This document shows positions 1 to 4,918 of a DNA stretch of 6,883 nt, one piece after another. Position 1 is the stretch's first letter; every line of letters starts with the position of its first letter. This stretch comes from Treponema sp. Its GTDB lineage: Bacteria; Spirochaetota; Spirochaetia; Treponematales; Treponemataceae. The notes beneath the pieces were generated by a model, which ran no database searches, was not told the origin of the DNA, and worked only from the letters and a program-made list of their open reading frames with translations. The stretch is taken from the NCBI GenBank assembly GCA_017622055.1, contig JAGARY010000116.1:1-6883 (forward strand), given 5' to 3'. The position numbers and the translations under genes were made by a program.

Positions 1-96
1 ACTCCTGTTAGCGATGGGAGCCCCGCCGAAGGCGTTCCAGGCGGCAACGAAGTTGCAGGCTGGAATGGAGCGAAAGCGGAAGGGCGGACGTAGCGA
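1..96. repeat. GC-rich block of GAA-loop hairpins, probable dispersed intergenic repeat
   Basis: This block is far richer in G and C than the rest of the window and folds into small stems, two of them closed by GAA. CGCC (24-27) pairs with GGCG (31-34) over loop GAA. TTCCAG (35-40) pairs with CTGGAA (60-65) and encloses GCAAC (44-48) pairing with GTTGC (52-56), again over loop GAA. A GCGAAAGC stem follows at 70-77. CCGCC (23-27) could instead pair with GGCGG (83-87). Two forward frames happen to be open here, ending at 91-93 and 101-103, so the tail of an upstream gene cannot be fully excluded. The stacked stems and low-complexity translation favour a noncoding repeat. It resembles intergenic repeats I associate with Treponema genomes, which is recall and not a search. 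Confidence 0.5.
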
Positions 97-135
97 CCTA
101 TAGAATAGCATTTTGAAAAAATGGTATTCTATAGG
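97..135. repeat. Long imperfect hairpin with GAA loop
   Basis: Positions 97-114 pair with 118-135 to give an 18-bp stem with one G-G mismatch (108/124) and loop GAA (115-117). The arms read CCTATAGAATAGCATTTT and AAAATGGTATTCTATAGG. The stem is symmetric on both strands. It is not followed by a clear T-run on the plus strand, so a simple terminator is only one option. It may be the end of the adjacent GC-rich repeat, a transcript-stabilising stem, or the terminator of a gene lying to the left. The remaining bases 136-169 before the first gene show no feature I can support. Confidence 0.6.
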
Positions 136-171
136 GAACAGTCTGATTAAAAATGGGAAGTGAAAAAGTTT

Positions 172-175
172 GGAG
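172..175 (+). promoter_or_regulatory. Ribosome binding site that fixes the start of the epimerase gene
   Basis: GGAG lies six bases before ATG 182. An in-frame TTG at 170 would extend the protein by four residues, but it would overlap this site and has no binding site of its own. ATG 182 also puts the protein start directly before the Rossmann strand, as is usual for the family. Confidence 0.75.
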
Positions 176-181
176 TTGTGT

Positions 182-1084
182 ATGAAAAAAATTCTTGTTA
201 CTGGTGGAACTGTTTTTGTTAGTAAAAATGTGGCGGAGTATTTTGCGGAAAAAGGGCATGAAGTTTACATTTTGAACAGGGATAATTATGAGCAGCCGAA
301 AAATACAAAGTTGATAAAGGCTGACCGAAACAACTTGGGGGATTCTTTAAGAAATTACAATTTTGATGTTGTGGTTGATGTGACGGCGTACACAAAATCT
401 GATGTGAAAAATCTTCTGGATGCTCTGAATCCTGTGAGTCAATACGTTTTGATTAGTTCGAGTGCGGTTTATCCTGAAACTTTGGAGCAGCCTTTTAATG
501 AAAATCAGAAAACTGGACGAAATGCTATTTGGAAGGATTATGGAACAAACAAAATTGAAGCGGAGGAATATTTATTTTCTAAGATTCCTGATGCTTATGT
601 AATCAGACCGCCTTATTTGTATGGTCCTCAAAATAATTTGTATAGGGAAGCCTTTGTTTTTGATTGTGCTGAAGCAAAACGGACTTTTTTTGTTCCAAAA
701 GATGGTTCAATGAAATTGCAGTTTTTTTATATCAAAGATTTGTGCCAATTTATTGACATTATAATAGAAGAAAAACCTCAAAATCATATTTTTAATGTGG
801 GAAATGAGCAGTTAATTTCTGTGTTGGATTGGGTAAAGCTTTGTTATGAAGTTGTTGGTGCGGATTTGAGTGTTCAAAATGTTTATGCCCAAATTGAACA
901 GCGCAACTATTTTAGTTTTTATGATTATGAATACGCACTAGATGTGTCTTTACAAAAATTGGTTTTTCCCAAAACAACAGATTTAAAAGAAGGTTTGAAG
1001 CAATCCTATTTGTGGTATAAGGAAAATAAAGATAAGGTGAATAAGCGGGATTATTTTGGGTTTATTGATGGGGAGTTGAAATGA
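182..1084 (+). CDS. NAD(P)-dependent epimerase/dehydratase-like protein (extended SDR family)
   Basis: The 300-aa protein has the extended short-chain dehydrogenase layout. A Rossmann nucleotide-binding start, ILVTGGTVF, is at residues 4-12. A second strand ends in ILNRD at 30-34. The serine cluster ISSSAVY is at 91-97, and the catalytic YxxxK is Y120 and K124 in YGTNK. The substrate-side RPPYLYGP (142-149), the FFYIKDL block (181-187) and FNVGN (204-208) are typical of sugar-nucleotide epimerase relatives. The canonical TGxxGxxG pattern is degenerate: V11 and S14 replace the second and third glycines, although the catalytic residues are kept. It should be a soluble cytoplasmic NAD(P)-linked oxidoreductase or epimerase, but the substrate cannot be read from sequence. 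Its TGA overlaps the ATG of the kinase gene (ATGA), so the two are translationally coupled. The start is set by GGAG at 172-175. The family is secure; the specific reaction is unknown. Confidence 0.85.
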   Translation: MKKILVTGGTVFVSKNVAEYFAEKGHEVYILNRDNYEQPKNTKLIKADRNNLGDSLRNYNFDVVVDVTAYTKSDVKNLLDALNPVSQYVLISSSAVYPETLEQPFNENQKTGRNAIWKDYGTNKIEAEEYLFSKIPDAYVIRPPYLYGPQNNLYREAFVFDCAEAKRTFFVPKDGSMKLQFFYIKDLCQFIDIIIEEKPQNHIFNVGNEQLISVLDWVKLCYEVVGADLSVQNVYAQIEQRNYFSFYDYEYALDVSLQKLVFPKTTDLKEGLKQSYLWYKENKDKVNKRDYFGFIDGELK

Positions 1085-1611
1085 AAATTATTTCGATTAC
1101 AGCGGTTACGGCTGGTGGGAAAACAACTATTGTAAATGAAATAAAGAAGCAAGTAAAAAATGTGATGACGCTTCATTTTGATGATTATGCTTTTGAAGGT
1201 GAAGTTGATGATTTTTATGGTTGGGTGAAAAATGGAGCAAATTACAATGTTTGGAATTTAAGTCCTTTAATCAATGATATTTGTAAAATTAAGGAACAGT
1301 CTGAATGTGATTATTTGGTTTTGGATTATCCATTTGCTTATTGTCATGAGGAATTGAGTAAATATATCGATTGTGCTATTTTTGTTGATACTCCTTTGGA
1401 TATTGCAATGGCAAGAAGAGTTTTGCGAGATTTGAAGGATGCTTCTGGAGATGAAATTAGAAATGATATGGAAATGTATTTAAAATATGCTAGGGTTGCG
1501 TATATCCAAATGTTAAAAGATGTGCTGCCATCGTCAGATTACGTTATTGATGGTTCAAAAGAGTTAGAAGAAAAGGTTGAAGAAATAAAAAAGATAATTT
1601 TATCGGTGTAG
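1081..1611 (+). CDS. Small P-loop kinase, uridine kinase-like/nucleoside kinase family
   Basis: The 176-aa protein begins with a Walker A loop, AVTAGGKTT, at residues 8-16. The last GGKTT is standard, while the first glycine of GxxxxGK[ST] is replaced by A8. FDDYAF (33-38) places an acidic pair where uridine kinase-like enzymes bind the phosphate-accepting substrate. LDYPFAY (81-87) looks like the Walker B-side strand. ARRVLRDLKDASGD (111-124) is an arginine-rich lid-type segment. These features point to an ATP-dependent kinase of a small metabolite, probably a nucleoside or similar alcohol; the substrate is not determined. It starts inside the stop codon of the epimerase gene, with GGGGAG at 1070-1075 as its binding site, so both are probably made together. 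There is no membrane segment or signal peptide. The family call is firm and the substrate is open. Confidence 0.8.
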   Translation: MKIISITAVTAGGKTTIVNEIKKQVKNVMTLHFDDYAFEGEVDDFYGWVKNGANYNVWNLSPLINDICKIKEQSECDYLVLDYPFAYCHEELSKYIDCAIFVDTPLDIAMARRVLRDLKDASGDEIRNDMEMYLKYARVAYIQMLKDVLPSSDYVIDGSKELEEKVEEIKKIILSV

Positions 1612-1646
1612 GGTTGGGAAGAGATTTGATAGAATAAGGAGCCTGT

Positions 1647-2135
1647 ATGATTTTATTTATAGAATGTATTGTGGGGTGTTTACTTTTTACGTTGATAATT
1701 TTACCTGCTCAGTATAAAGATCCTATTAAAATGATAATGTCTTATCCGCCAAAAATTAGAAAAAGGGTGGAAGAATTACCTCAATATAAGGATTCAATTC
1801 AAAAACGTGAAAAAGCTCATATTGGCAAAAAAATATTTGGTATTGTTTTTTTTATCATTGTGTTTTCTGCTGTTGCGTATTTTTCTGGATGCAGAGATTT
1901 TAGATCTACTTTTTTTCATGTTTTTATTTTGTTTTTGGTAGTAAATCTTTTTGATTTATTTGTTTTAGATATGGGAATTTTCTGTCACAGCAAAAAATTG
2001 AGAATTCCAGGAACTGAAAATATGGAAAAGGAATACATAGATTATTTTTTTCATGCAAAAGGTACTTTTATAGGAACTCTTTTCGGAGTTGTGATTGCAT
2101 TAGCGTCTGCGGGGATTATAAAAATAATCTTATAA
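1647..2135 (+). CDS. Unnamed four-helix membrane protein
   Basis: The 162-aa protein has four hydrophobic segments at about residues 3-20, 63-80, 88-110 and 139-162. A basic cytoplasmic-looking loop (about 22-62) contains the proline-rich YPPKIRKRVEELPQYKDS stretch. A second polar loop (about 111-138) contains FCHSKKLRIPGTENMEKEY. I recognise these conserved-looking stretches from uncharacterised small inner-membrane proteins of Gram-positive and related anaerobes, but I know no assigned function. The start is supported by AAGGAG (1636-1641) five bases before ATG 1647. It sits 35 bases after the kinase gene and 14 before the methyltransferase gene, on the same strand, so one transcript is likely. 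It has no catalytic motif or transporter signature, and could be a membrane partner for a neighbour or unrelated. Confidence 0.75.
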   Translation: MILFIECIVGCLLFTLIILPAQYKDPIKMIMSYPPKIRKRVEELPQYKDSIQKREKAHIGKKIFGIVFFIIVFSAVAYFSGCRDFRSTFFHVFILFLVVNLFDLFVLDMGIFCHSKKLRIPGTENMEKEYIDYFFHAKGTFIGTLFGVVIALASAGIIKIIL

Positions 2136-2149
2136 AAAAGAGGTATCTT

Positions 2150-2890
2150 ATGTCGCAACAGAATATTTATGATAATAGCACTTTTTTTGAAGGTTATAAA
2201 AAAATTAGGGAAAAAAAGAGTAATGCAAATGATTTGTTTGAAACTCCAGCGTTGTTTTCTCTTTTGCCAGATTTGCAAGGTAAAACAATTTTAGATTTGG
2301 GCTGTGGAGTTGGTGGTCATTGTTTGGAGTTTGTGAATGGTGGGGCGAAAAAAGTTGTGGGGATTGATATTTCAAAAAAGATGCTGGAAGTGGCGGAAAA
2401 GGAAAATCATCATTCAAAAATCACTTATTTGAATTTGCCAATGGAAAGTTTGAGCCAAATATCAGAAAAATTTGATTTGGTTGTAAGTTCTCTTGCAATT
2501 CACTATGTAAAAGATTTTGAAAAACTTGTGAGTGATGTTTTTAATTTGCTTAATGAAAATGGTCTTTTTGTTTTTTCCCAAGAACATCCATTAAACACGT
2601 GTTTTTCGGAAGGAAACCGTTGGACAAAAGATGAGAAGGGCAACAAACTTTTTGCGAATATTTCAAATTACAGCACAGACGGAGTTCGTGAATCAGTTTG
2701 GTTTATTGATGGCGTAAAAAAATATCATCGCACCTTTTCTTCTATTATAAATACTCTTGTGTTAGCAGGATTTTCTATAGAAAAAATGATAGAACCAATT
2801 CCAACAGAAGAATTGCTTTTGGATTTTCCTGACCACAGAGATTTGTTTCACAAGCCAGACTTTTTGTTGGTGCGGGGAAGGAAAGTGTAG
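2150..2890 (+). CDS. Class I SAM-dependent methyltransferase
   Basis: The 246-aa protein has a complete class I methyltransferase core. Motif I, ILDLGCGVGGH, starts near residue 46. The acidic end of the second strand is in VVGIDIS near 68-74. A DLVVSSLAIHYV strand (motif IV region) is near 109-120, and LLNENGLFVFSQEHPL near 134-149 is the motif VI region. The C-terminal third (WFIDGVKKYHRTFSSIINTLVLAGF and after) is the usual lid and substrate-cap region of the UbiE/SmtA-like small-molecule methyltransferases. It should transfer a methyl group from S-adenosylmethionine in the cytoplasm; the acceptor is unknown. AAGAGG (2138-2143) precedes ATG 2150 by six bases. It is the last gene of the left-hand run. 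Its final 156 bases recur at 4682-4837, so its present 3' end may have been delivered with the cassette that follows. Confidence 0.88.
   Translation: MSQQNIYDNSTFFEGYKKIREKKSNANDLFETPALFSLLPDLQGKTILDLGCGVGGHCLEFVNGGAKKVVGIDISKKMLEVAEKENHHSKITYLNLPMESLSQISEKFDLVVSSLAIHYVKDFEKLVSDVFNLLNENGLFVFSQEHPLNTCFSEGNRWTKDEKGNKLFANISNYSTDGVRESVWFIDGVKKYHRTFSSIINTLVLAGFSIEKMIEPIPTEELLLDFPDHRDLFHKPDFLLVRGRKV
2735..2890 (+). repeat. Direct repeat, copy A (3' end of the intact methyltransferase gene)
   Basis: These 156 bases match 4682-4837 without gaps, with 10 mismatches by my count (93.6% identity). The match starts abruptly at 2735 and stops with the stop codon. The longest identical runs are 2823-2872 (50 bases) and 2747-2785 (39 bases). 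Here the repeat is in frame with the full gene. Confidence 0.9.
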
Positions 2891-2925
2891 AAAATGGAAA
2901 TATACTTCAGGAACATGTTAGATTT

Positions 2926-3555
2926 TTATTTTACAAAATCATCAAAGAACATACTAATTAAGTCAGTTAAATTTTTGATATTTGGAATAGAATAGAACGT
3001 GTTTGGAGGAAAATCTTCTAGTGTATCATAATTAGAACTAATTAAATCATGTCCATAAATATATAGATTATTATTTTTATCAAGAATTAAACGATTTCCG
3101 TTTCCTTCATATCCAATGGTGAATAAAGTATTAATATCAATCTTGTTCTTTTGTTCATTATTTCTTATTCGGTTGTTGAATTCTTCCGTAAAAACTCCTA
3201 GACCAAATGAGTCTGCATCATTAGAAAGAAGTTCAGTTATATTTTCTAAATATCTATTTTCAAAACCAAATAAATTGGTTATTTTTCCGATTGATTTTTG
3301 AATTTTCTTATATTCGGTATTGATATTTTCAAGTTTATCTATGCTTATATCTCTTTCCAAAAAAAATCCTTTTGTATGATTATTAGAAATAAAAAAATTC
3401 TCATTATTTAAATACGTTACAGAGATTGAAATATTTTTGTAGTTTGAAAAAATAGATAATTCCTTAAAAAAATCAGAAAAAGAAACTATTTCGTGATTAT
3501 TTTCTTTTGATTGAAAAGAAAAAGTTTCTATGTATTTTTTGAAAACACTATCCAT
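2926..3555 (-). CDS. Putative SUKH/SMI1-like immunity protein
   Basis: The 209-aa acidic, soluble protein is the last gene of the minus-strand operon. Residues about 145-205 fit the pattern of the SMI1/KNR4 (SUKH) superfamily: FTIGYEGNGNRLILD (145-159), then a short turn, then LYIYGHD (164-170), then a C-terminal helix around NLTDLISMFFDDF (195-207). SUKH proteins are known as immunity proteins for polymorphic nuclease toxins, and this gene lies one small gene downstream of an HNH nuclease, which is the main support for the role. The N-terminal 140 residues are not recognised and are richer in asparagine and lysine, so this would be an unusual or extended member. GGAG (plus-strand 3563-3566) stands seven bases before its ATG and lies inside the last codons of the 58-aa gene. 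The gene is secure; the family call is tentative. Confidence 0.5.
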   Translation of the reverse strand: MDSVFKKYIETFSFQSKENNHEIVSFSDFFKELSIFSNYKNISISVTYLNNENFFISNNHTKGFFLERDISIDKLENINTEYKKIQKSIGKITNLFGFENRYLENITELLSNDADSFGLGVFTEEFNNRIRNNEQKNKIDINTLFTIGYEGNGNRLILDKNNNLYIYGHDLISSNYDTLEDFPPNTFYSIPNIKNLTDLISMFFDDFVK

Positions 3556-3558
3556 GAT

Positions 3559-3735
3559 TTATCTCCGTAATTTTATTAATAAAAAAATACCTAGTAAAAT
3601 AAAAACAATTGAAAGTATAAAACTTATAGGGAAAAGTAATATTCCTAGTATCATAAATAATACTCCAAAACATTTTTTTCTTAGAATGAGAATTGATAAA
3701 ATGAATATTATGATTCCTAAAATTATTAATTGCAT
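3559..3735 (-). CDS. 58-aa two-helix membrane protein between the nuclease and immunity-like genes
   Basis: This short reading frame encodes 58 residues: MQLIILGIII at the start, two long hydrophobic segments (about 2-18 and 23-54, the latter able to form one long or two short helices), a basic RKKC turn at 19-22 and the basic tail KLRR. Its ATG is two bases after the nuclease stop codon. Its TAA is three bases before the ATG of the next gene, and its last codons (CGG AGA) carry that gene's ribosome binding site. This end-to-end packing is the best evidence that it is real. Its own binding site is weak (GAG a few bases upstream), as expected if translation is coupled. It would sit in the inner membrane. 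No family is recognised. Roles as a membrane partner, holin-like effector or immunity accessory are guesses. Confidence 0.65.
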   Translation of the reverse strand: MQLIILGIIIFILSILILRKKCFGVLFMILGILLFPISFILSIVFILLGIFLLIKLRR

Positions 3736-3737
3736 AG

Positions 3738-4061
3738 TTATTTCTCGAATAATCGCTTTATTTCTCTAATTAATGCATCACCTGAATACTTTATAGAAAG
3801 CATAGAAATTTTAGCCTTTTTCGATGAATTACAACTCTGACAGAGTACTTGCAGATTTGTAATTGAATTCGTGCCACCTAAATGTTGAGGTATTATATGA
3901 TCTATTGTGCAGTCTCGAGTGGCTTCTGGAAAAACTTTACCGCACCCCTTGCATGTATATGGAGGATTATATCTTTTGAAATATTCATCTCTGTATTTTG
4001 ATCCTGCAACTTCATTTACTGTTGATTGATAATTTCCAAACAAAAGTTCTTTTAAACCCAT
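3738..4061 (-). CDS. HNH endonuclease
   Basis: The 107-aa protein has the full HNH (beta-beta-alpha metal) nuclease signature. CKGC (C37, C40) and CQSC (C74, C77) make the structural zinc site. IDHIIP places D54 and H55 at the catalytic position, followed by GGTNSITNLQVLC with N69, and CNSSKK with N78 and K81. It should cleave DNA with a divalent metal, in the cytoplasm unless exported. The 35 residues before the zinc site are charged and unrecognised, and no secretion domain is present, so it is a stand-alone nuclease and not the tip of a large toxin. Its ATG overlaps the previous gene's TAA by one base (TAATG), with GGGAGG six bases before it, giving translational coupling. Small stand-alone HNH proteins can be phage, restriction or toxin enzymes. 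The downstream SUKH-like gene favours a toxin or defence role. Confidence 0.85.
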   Translation of the reverse strand: MGLKELLFGNYQSTVNEVAGSKYRDEYFKRYNPPYTCKGCGKVFPEATRDCTIDHIIPQHLGGTNSITNLQVLCQSCNSSKKAKISMLSIKYSGDALIREIKRLFEK

Positions 4062-4255
4062 TATTTACCTCCCAATAATATACCGATACCAATTCTAAAA
4101 AGAGTTCCTATTATTCCATGTTCTTGTACTTCTTCTTTGAGACCATTTCCAACTCCTTTTAATGTTGATTTTACTTCATTTTGAGTATTCTTATAGAATT
4201 CTTTTTTTTCTTTTTCAGATAGGGAATTGAATATTGTTTTCATTTCTTCATCCAT
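4061..4255 (-). CDS. 64-aa small protein with hydrophobic glycine-rich C terminus
   Basis: This is the first gene of the minus-strand operon. Residues 1-45 are charged and probably helical (MDEEMKTIFN, then SLSEKEKKEFYKNTQNEV). Residues 47-63 (GIIGTLFRIGIGILLGG) are hydrophobic with a glycine repeat and could insert in or lie on a membrane. AGGAG (plus-strand 4263-4267) stands seven bases before ATG 4255, and a second in-frame ATG four codons later has no such site. The stop codon overlaps the nuclease start, so the two products are likely made in fixed ratio. I do not recognise the family. It could be an antitoxin-like or carrier partner of the nuclease, or a membrane-active peptide; nothing in the sequence decides this. 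Confidence 0.65.
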   Translation of the reverse strand: MDEEMKTIFNSLSEKEKKEFYKNTQNEVKSTLKGVGNGLKEEVQEHGIIGTLFRIGIGILLGGK

Positions 4256-4287
4256 ATAGTGACTCCTGATATAAGTTTATATTAAAA

Positions 4288-4316
4288 ACGATATAACAAT
4301 ATATTCTTTTTGTCAA
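4288..4316 (-). promoter_or_regulatory. Probable promoter of the minus-strand HNH operon
   Basis: On the minus strand, 4316-4311 reads TTGACA, a perfect consensus -35. Seventeen bases on, 4293-4288 reads TATCGT, a four-of-six match to a -10 box. The first gene starts about 30 bases further on. The -35 box overlaps the -35 box of the divergent regulator promoter. Confidence 0.5.
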
Positions 4317-4337
4317 TAAAAAAGATATTGATATATA
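4310..4337 (+). promoter_or_regulatory. Probable promoter of the XRE regulator
   Basis: TTGTCA (4310-4315) matches the -35 consensus at five of six bases, and TATATA (4332-4337) is a good -10 box after 16 bases. Transcription would start near 4344, about 16 bases before ATG 4360. The dyad at 4323-4340 covers the -10 box, which suits autorepression. Confidence 0.45.
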
Positions 4338-4359
4338 TCTAAACTGATATAAAGAAGTT

Positions 4360-4665
4360 ATGAGTCTGGAAAAAATTGTAATTGATAATATTAAGAGAAT
4401 TCGCAAAGAGAAAGGAATTACACAAGAAAAGTTAGCTGAAGCTTGTAATACTGCAACTAGTTATATAGGACTTATGGAAATCTATAAGAATATTCCAAAA
4501 TTATCTACAGTTGAGAAAATAGCTAAAGCATTAGATGTTGAACCACAAATTTTGTTTCAAAATAATGATATTGATAAAGAAAACAAGATTTTGAAAATAA
4601 AACAGGAAATCTTAGAAACATTGGAAAATGAGATTGAAAAGACTTTGAGATCTAATATTTCCTAG
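4360..4665 (+). CDS. XRE-family helix-turn-helix regulator
   Basis: The 101-aa protein has a Cro/C1-type DNA-binding domain at residues about 7-66. GITQEKLAEACNTATSYIGLME holds the helix-turn-helix, followed by the conserved LSTVEKIAKALDVEPQILF. Residues about 70-97 form a charged helix with regularly spaced isoleucines and leucines, probably for dimerisation. It is transcribed away from the HNH operon and most likely represses that operon and itself from the GATATA-rich gap. The ribosome binding site is weak (AAGAAG very close to the ATG), which would keep expression low. A regulator next to a nuclease operon is typical of restriction C proteins, phage repressors and toxin systems. The gene ends 16 bases before the copied methyltransferase end, so it marks the right edge of the cassette. 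Confidence 0.85.
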   Translation: MSLEKIVIDNIKRIRKEKGITQEKLAEACNTATSYIGLMEIYKNIPKLSTVEKIAKALDVEPQILFQNNDIDKENKILKIKQEILETLENEIEKTLRSNIS

Positions 4666-4681
4666 TTGTAGCATTATATCG

Positions 4682-4837
4682 TTTTCTTCTATCATAAATA
4701 CTCTTGTGTTAGCAGGATTTTCTATAGAAAAATTGATAGAACCAATTCCTACAGAAGAATTGCTGTTGAATTTTCCTGACCACAGAGATTTGTTTCACAA
4801 GCCAGACTTTTTGTTGGTGAAGGGAAGAAAAATGTAA
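4682..4837 (+). pseudogene. Truncated methyltransferase 3' end (direct repeat, copy B)
   Basis: These 156 bases align without gaps to 2735-2890 and encode, in the same frame, the last 51 residues of the methyltransferase, ending KGRKM and TAA. There is no start codon with a binding site and no upstream methyltransferase core, so it is a remnant. Of the 10 differences, four are synonymous codon changes and one only alters the stop codon (TAG to TAA). The rest give four conservative changes (Met to Leu, Asp to Asn, Arg to Lys, Val to Met). That spectrum means the two copies diverged as working genes in different lineages before being joined, and did not decay after a recent local duplication. 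The hipBA operator begins two bases after this stop codon, so copy B may be the original chromosomal end. Confidence 0.85.
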
Positions 4838-4839
4838 TA

Positions 4840-4853
4840 TTCCCGTTCGGGAA
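4840..4853. promoter_or_regulatory. hipBA operator 1
   Basis: TTCCCGTTCGGGAA is a palindrome with six-base arms and a two-base centre. An identical copy lies 50 bases downstream, on the same face of the helix within about a quarter turn. Palindromic operators upstream of hipB are bound by the HipB dimer in known systems. Binding here is inferred. Confidence 0.75.
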
Positions 4854-4883
4854 AATATGTACGGTAAAGAATGTAAAAAAAAC

Positions 4884-4912
4884 TTGATTTTCCCGTTCGG
4901 GAATAGTAAACT
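4884..4912 (+). promoter_or_regulatory. Candidate hipB promoter enclosing operator 2, possible leaderless start
   Basis: TTGATT (4884-4889) and TAAACT (4907-4912) form a moderate sigma-70 promoter with a 17-base spacer. The second operator fills that spacer, so a bound antitoxin would block polymerase. Transcription would begin about seven bases after the -10 box, at or next to ATG 4919. Together with the absence of a Shine-Dalgarno site, this suggests a leaderless mRNA. An alternative upstream promoter (TTGTTG 4811-4816, TGTAAT 4833-4838) cannot be excluded. Confidence 0.4.
4890..4903. promoter_or_regulatory. hipBA operator 2
   Basis: This is an exact second copy of TTCCCGTTCGGGAA, starting 29 bases before the hipB start codon. 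The GC-rich identical 14-mer stands out in AT-rich surroundings, so chance is unlikely. Paired operators allow cooperative binding of the antitoxin or toxin-antitoxin complex. Confidence 0.8.
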
Positions 4913-4918
4913 AAAAAC

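Larger units (their letters stand above)
4268..4351. promoter_or_regulatory. Cluster of GATATA repeats and dyads, probable operators of the divergent regulator
   Basis: The 104-base gap between the divergent genes carries GATATA four times on the plus strand (4268, 4290, 4330, 4346), three of them within TGATATA. Two symmetric elements stand out. ATATAAGTTTATAT (4269-4282) is a dyad with six-base arms lying in the leader of the minus-strand operon. AGATATTGATATATATCT (4323-4340) has AGATAT and ATATCT arms over the regulator's -10 box. Their placement on both sides of the shared -35 region suggests that the XRE protein controls both directions. The high A+T content makes chance dyads common, so only the arrangement gives weight. 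Confidence 0.4.
2891..4681. other. Accessory cassette between direct repeats of the methyltransferase end
   Basis: Everything between the two methyltransferase 3' ends is one compact block: four minus-strand genes and one divergent regulator. The 60-base lines I counted inside it run about 20-25% G+C (for example 3061-3120 and 3601-3660), against about 30-38% in the methyltransferase gene. No integrase, transposase or obvious terminal inverted repeat is present. Entry by recombination at the methyltransferase gene, or a gene-end-restoring integration driven by an enzyme coded elsewhere, is inferred from the flanking repeats. Bases 2891-2925 between the two convergent stop codons hold no terminator that I can see, only the short palindrome AACATGTT. 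Confidence 0.55.

Noticed and set aside
1..103. C-terminal coding tail of an upstream gene in the GC-rich block, or an integron attC site
   Set aside because: Two frames are open but the translations are repeat-like and the block is dominated by stems. For attC, I could not find a matching RYYYAAC and GTTRRRY pair at the ends of the fold.
170..181. TTG start for the epimerase gene at 170
   Set aside because: It would overlap the GGAG ribosome binding site that serves ATG 182 and adds residues before the Rossmann strand with no family counterpart.
2051..2417. Minus-strand frames at 2051-2278 and 2205-2417
   Set aside because: They are antisense to the membrane protein and methyltransferase genes and have no motifs.
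2891..2925. Shared terminator between the convergent methyltransferase and immunity-like genes
   Set aside because: Only the short palindrome AACATGTT is visible; there is no stem followed by a T-run on either strand.
3116..3769. Plus-strand frames at 3116-3301 and 3530-3769
   Set aside because: Both are antisense to the tightly packed minus-strand operon, with no binding site and low-complexity translations; they are shadows.
4285..4685. 12-base inverted match, AAAACGATATAA (4285-4296) and TTATATCGTTTT (4674-4685), touching the right repeat junction
   Set aside because: A 12-base match is expected by chance in an AT-rich window of this size, and no partner exists at the left junction, so it is not evidence of element ends.
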